Shown: positions 51,446-54,682 of the stretch, one piece after another | Layout: every line of letters starts with the position of its first letter | Numbering within the stretch: position 1 is the first letter of the stretch | Source of the DNA: Phycisphaerales bacterium | GTDB lineage: Bacteria > Planctomycetota > Phycisphaerae > Phycisphaerales > SM1A02 | Assembly: GCA_009691725.1 (NCBI GenBank) | Contig: SIAP01000013.1 | Span: forward strand, 1-54,682 | Direction of reading: 5' to 3' | DNA: 54,682 bases | The notes under the pieces: generated by a model | Databases searched by the model: none | What the model was told of the DNA's origin: nothing | What the model saw: the letters and a program-made list of their open reading frames with translations, nothing else | Translations under genes and position numbers: made by a program

Positions 51446-52914
51446 AAGTTCTGAAGGCCTCACTCGGATGGATTGAAGAGCGAACGGGAGTCGTCGCATT
51501 CGTTGCGCCGCTTCTTTTCCATCACGTGCCGCGCAATGCGAAGTGGTGGTATGTCTTTGGCAGCGCGACGCTCATGTTCTTCACGATTCAACTCGTGACT
51601 GGAGTGTGCCTGGCGACGGTCTACGCGCCCAGCGCAGCGCAGGCGTGGGAGAGTTTGAATTACATCGACAACCACGTCCCTATGGGATGGATGCTGCGTG
51701 CGCTGCATGGATGGTCGAGCAATGCGATGGTTGTGATGATGGCGATCCACATGCTGCAGGTGTTTCTTCATGCCTCGTACAAGTATCCGCGCGAATTGAA
51801 CTGGATCACGGGCGTATTCCTGCTGCTGACCACGCTCGCTTTAGCATTCACAGGCCAAGTGATGCGGTGGGATCAGGATGCGTACTGGGGACTCGGTATT
51901 GGTGCGGCGATTGCAGATCGCATCCCGCTCGTCGGCGATGAAGTGCGCGCTCTGCTCTTGGGTGGGCCGATCATCGGCGGCGCGACGCTCAATCGATTCT
52001 TCGCGCTGCACGTGTTTGTCTTGCCGGGTGCAGCGATTGCGCTCGTTGGCTTGCACATGGTGCTCATCATCAAGAACGGAATCAGCGAGATGCCAAAGCC
52101 CGGTGCGGTCGTGGTGCCTTCGATGTATCGCAAGGAATTTGAAGAGCGCATGCACAAAGATGGCGTGCCCTTCGTGCCGGATGCGGCGCAGCGCGACATG
52201 GTCTTCTGCGGAGTCTGTTTGATTGGTCTCGTCGCGCTCGCAGCGTTCTACGGTCCATTTGGTCCAGGTGGGATGCCAGATCCGACGATCATTGATACAA
52301 ACCCGCGACCCGATTATCCATTCATGTGGCTCTTTGGCGCAGTGAGTCTGCTGCCGCCCTCATCTGAGACTGCGATCATGTTGATCGCGCCTGCCGTTGG
52401 CGTGCTCATTCTTGTTGCCCTGCCATTCATGTCGAATTCCGGCGAGCGCGCACCGAGCAAGCGTCCCGCGATGGTGTTGATTGCGCTCGTGACCGTGATG
52501 GCGATCGCAGCACTGACATGGGAGGGCACGACGAGTTCCTGGTCGCCTGTGATGAATGGATGGTCCTCGCTGCCGACACCAGTGAAGTTTGTTCGTGGAC
52601 GAACGCCGCTCGAAATGCAGGGAGCTGTCGTCTTTCAGTTTGCCCAGTGTCGCAACTGTCATTCGTTGGATGGACTCGGCGGCAAGCGCGGTCCAGAGCT
52701 CGATGATGTGGCGACTCGACTCTCGTACGACCAACTTGTGAGGCAGGTGCAGCAGGGCGGCGGCAACATGCCCGCGTATGGCAAGAACCTCGACAGTGCA
52801 CAGACTGCTGCAGTCGTGGCGTTCTTGGCAACATTGCATCCCGCGAACGAACCTGATTCGAGGATTCCTGGAGCGCAGTTGTCGGTTCCGACGGACAACG
52901 CGACTGCACGCTGA
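51442..52914 (+). CDS. Cytochrome b, subunit IV and cytochrome c fusion
   Basis: 490 residues. The N-terminal part is a cytochrome b with haem ligands in LHGWSSNAMVVMMAIHMLQV and FALHVFVLPGAAIALVGLHM. The quinol-site loop reads PRPDYPFMWLFG, where PEWY is usual, so it is a PDYP variant. The position equivalent to the haem ci-binding Cys of b6f complexes is Phe. The last 110 residues form a cytochrome c domain with CRNCH and a Met in GGGNMPAYG. With the Rieske protein it forms a quinol:cytochrome c reductase with a built-in electron exit. Confidence 0.92.
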   Translation: MKVLKASLGWIEERTGVVAFVAPLLFHHVPRNAKWWYVFGSATLMFFTIQLVTGVCLATVYAPSAAQAWESLNYIDNHVPMGWMLRALHGWSSNAMVVMMAIHMLQVFLHASYKYPRELNWITGVFLLLTTLALAFTGQVMRWDQDAYWGLGIGAAIADRIPLVGDEVRALLLGGPIIGGATLNRFFALHVFVLPGAAIALVGLHMVLIIKNGISEMPKPGAVVVPSMYRKEFEERMHKDGVPFVPDAAQRDMVFCGVCLIGLVALAAFYGPFGPGGMPDPTIIDTNPRPDYPFMWLFGAVSLLPPSSETAIMLIAPAVGVLILVALPFMSNSGERAPSKRPAMVLIALVTVMAIAALTWEGTTSSWSPVMNGWSSLPTPVKFVRGRTPLEMQGAVVFQFAQCRNCHSLDGLGGKRGPELDDVATRLSYDQLVRQVQQGGGNMPAYGKNLDSAQTAAVVAFLATLHPANEPDSRIPGAQLSVPTDNATAR

Positions 52915-52916
52915 GT

Positions 52917-54682
52917 GTGTCAAACGCAATCTTCTCGAGTTGGAATCTCGATCCTTGGCTGATAGCGGGGCTCTTGTGCGCAGTGATTCTGTATGTGCGC
53001 GGGGCGCGGGGTCTCGTCGGTCGAGTCAGCGGATTTCCGTCGTGGCGTCCGAGGTGTTTCTTTGCGGGGCTGCTTGTGTTGTTCCTCGCACTTGCATCGC
53101 CCATTGATTCGCTCGGTCACCTGCTGCTGTGGGTGCACATGGTCCAACACTGGTTGCTCATCATGGTTGTTGCGCCGTTGTTGTTACTCGGTGCGCCTGG
53201 AATTCCATTCCTGCGAGCGCTTCCCCGAGTGGTGCGCCGAAATGCGCTTGGTCCATTTCTCTCGAGCCCACTCGTGCGCAATTGGTTTCGTTTCGTGCTC
53301 TCACCGATCACTGGATGGGTCGCCTTCGCTGTGATCAATTGGACATGGCACTGGCCGCCGATGTATTCGGCTGCGCTGGAGTCGACCATGATTCATCGAC
53401 TCGAACACGCATCATTCTTGGCAGGGGCGATGCTCTTCTGGTGGCAGATCGTGCAGCCGTGGCCCTGGCGGGCGCGCTGGTCTGATGCGGCGCTCGTTGT
53501 GTACCTGTTGAGCGCTGATGTGCAGAACACCATCTTCTCTGCGATCATGACCTTCTCCCATCAAGTGTGGTACCCGAGTTACTCGGCGACCTCATCTGCA
53601 CTTGGACTCGATGCACTGCGCGATCAGCAAGTTGCAGGGGCCTTCATGTGGACTGCGACTCAGTTGGTCATGCTTCCTGCTGCGATATGGCTGATTCTGC
53701 GGGCATTGTCGATGGTGCGCACCGCACCGCAGACCGATCGTGCATTGCAACCGCGCTTGCGACGGACGCAATTCGATCTCTTGCGTGTCCGAGGCATCGG
53801 CGACATGCTGCGCAGCCGCACGACGCGGACGGCGATGAGATGGTTGCTCTGTGCCGCTGCGATCATCATTGCGATCGATGGTTTCTGCGGCCCAGTCGAT
53901 GGTCCGTCCAATCTCGCTGGCACGCTGCCGTGGACGCACTGGCGTGGGGTGATCGTGATCGCGCTGCTGTGCGGAGGAAACTTTCTCTGCATGTCATGTC
54001 CGTTGATGGCGCCGCGCAATCTGCTGCGACGTTGGGTGCGACCGCAGTTGCGTTGGCCCGCTCGTCTGCGTTCAAAGTGGATCGCAGTCGTGCTTGTTGC
54101 AACATGGCTGGTCTGTTACGAGGCCTTCGATCTGTGGGCGAGTCCGTGGGCAACGGCGATGATCATCGTCGGGTATTTCGCGGGGATCCTGCTCATTGAC
54201 GGGCTCTTTCGCGGTGGGAGTTTCTGCAAGTGGGTCTGCCCGATCGGTCAGTTTCATATGACACAGAGTTTGGTGGCGCCACTGTCCGTGAGCGTCATCA
54301 ACCCGATCACCTGTGCGACATGTGAGGGGCACGAGTGCATTCGCGGGTCACCTGCGGGTGCTGCGAAGTCACAGAGCGTTCCGCTGCGCATCGCAGTTCC
54401 AGGCTGCGAGCTTGAACTCTTTCAGCCCGCCAAGCGCGGCAATCTCGACTGCACTTTCTGTTTGGACTGCGTCGATGCGTGTCCGCACAACAATGTCGGG
54501 ATTCTCTCGTCGAGCCTTGCCAGCAGCCTCGCGTCTCCTGCGCGTGGTTCTTCGATCGGTCGCATCGCATCGCGCGTCGATGTCGCTGCGCTGCTTGGAC
54601 TCTTGACATTCGGCGCCTTCGCCAATGCCGCGGGAATGACTGCGCCGTGGATCGAATGGGTGGCGGGGGTTGCAGCGCATGC
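52917..54682 (+). CDS. CtaG-type oxidase assembly protein fused to a polyferredoxin membrane domain (3' end cut)
   Basis: At least 588 residues from GTG 52917, still open at the window end. Residues 1 to about 260 are a CtaG-like (caa3 assembly) membrane domain with conserved His: LLWVHMVQHWLLIMVVAPLL, VINWTWHWPPMYSA, IHRLEHASFLAGAMLFWWQ, TFSHQVWYPSY. After a basic linker comes a NapH/CcoG-like domain with spans, FLCMSCPLMAPRN and GGSFCKWVCPIGQFHM. A CATCEGHEC cluster and a 4Fe-4S motif CTFCLDCVDACPHNN (about 512-526) follow. It starts 2 bp after the cytochrome b stop. A copper-delivery or redox role in oxidase maturation is inferred. Confidence 0.88.
   Translation, partial: MSNAIFSSWNLDPWLIAGLLCAVILYVRGARGLVGRVSGFPSWRPRCFFAGLLVLFLALASPIDSLGHLLLWVHMVQHWLLIMVVAPLLLLGAPGIPFLRALPRVVRRNALGPFLSSPLVRNWFRFVLSPITGWVAFAVINWTWHWPPMYSAALESTMIHRLEHASFLAGAMLFWWQIVQPWPWRARWSDAALVVYLLSADVQNTIFSAIMTFSHQVWYPSYSATSSALGLDALRDQQVAGAFMWTATQLVMLPAAIWLILRALSMVRTAPQTDRALQPRLRRTQFDLLRVRGIGDMLRSRTTRTAMRWLLCAAAIIIAIDGFCGPVDGPSNLAGTLPWTHWRGVIVIALLCGGNFLCMSCPLMAPRNLLRRWVRPQLRWPARLRSKWIAVVLVATWLVCYEAFDLWASPWATAMIIVGYFAGILLIDGLFRGGSFCKWVCPIGQFHMTQSLVAPLSVSVINPITCATCEGHECIRGSPAGAAKSQSVPLRIAVPGCELELFQPAKRGNLDCTFCLDCVDACPHNNVGILSSSLASSLASPARGSSIGRIASRVDVAALLGLLTFGAFANAAGMTAPWIEWVAGVAAH

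Overview
The window reads as a chromosomal segment of a planctomycete, most likely class Phycisphaerae. This is inferred from several markers. One is a PVC-type small basic protein (5134-5433). Two large secreted proteins end in tandem dockerin-like repeats of the G-D-V-N-G-D-G...S-G-W-G type. SecA is greatly enlarged (1403 residues). GC content is moderately high, GTG and TTG starts are frequent, and neighbouring genes very often overlap by 4 bp (ATGA or GTGA). I see no rRNA, CRISPR array, prophage or insertion sequence; this looks like core chromosome with some lineage-specific genes.

Layout. 1-3232: RecX (cut by the window edge), a TPR protein, a lipoprotein and endonuclease III. 3259-6604: a tightly packed operon of a sugar-isomerase-like TIM barrel, AcpS, a membrane protein, the small basic protein and a class I/II aminotransferase. 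6738-10613 (minus): a small lipoprotein, then the overlapping operon pyrF, periplasmic binding protein, DUF971 protein, hotdog thioesterase. 10651-16978 (plus): cinA, folK carrying an in-frame 12-bp repeat expansion, a TlpA-like secreted thioredoxin and DNA polymerase I. 17087-23072: tRNA-Asp, tRNA-Lys and a CAT-anticodon tRNA interleaved with a redoxin, a zinc-ribbon membrane protein and secA. 23153-27667: trpA overlapping a ribose-type ABC importer (two-domain ATPase, permease, binding protein). 27732-32754: lexA with an unknown upstream frame behind a palindrome, a class V aminotransferase, a secreted unknown protein, a group II truncated haemoglobin and a TPR/SPOR lipoprotein with an ATAQ repeat. 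32771-34252: an AMP-forming acyl-CoA ligase. 34341-38846: two cysteine-rich dockerin-like secreted proteins. 39135-44179: a peroxiredoxin, then a minus-strand cluster of a PilT-like ATPase, a membrane-anchored GspE homologue whose nucleotide-binding motifs are destroyed, and a CvpA-like membrane protein. 44287-45762: guaB, followed by tRNA-Leu.

45985 to the window end is one respiratory operon: oxidase subunits II (with a fused cytochrome c), I and III, a membrane protein, a dihaem cytochrome c, a Rieske protein, a cytochrome b with fused cytochrome c, and a CtaG-type assembly domain fused to a polyferredoxin-type membrane domain. Together these would carry electrons from quinol through Rieske/cytochrome b and c-type haems to an aa3-type oxidase.

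The most unusual element is the 39602-44179 cluster: an intact PilT-type motor beside a pseudo-ATPase of the GspE family and a CvpA-like protein, with no pilin or other pilus gene in the window. Other points of interest are recurrent 12-13 bp tandem repeats (two inside genes), a 14-bp palindrome that is a candidate LexA operator, an altered Fe-S cysteine spacing in endonuclease III, and a five-copy cysteine-rich module shared by the two dockerin-like proteins.
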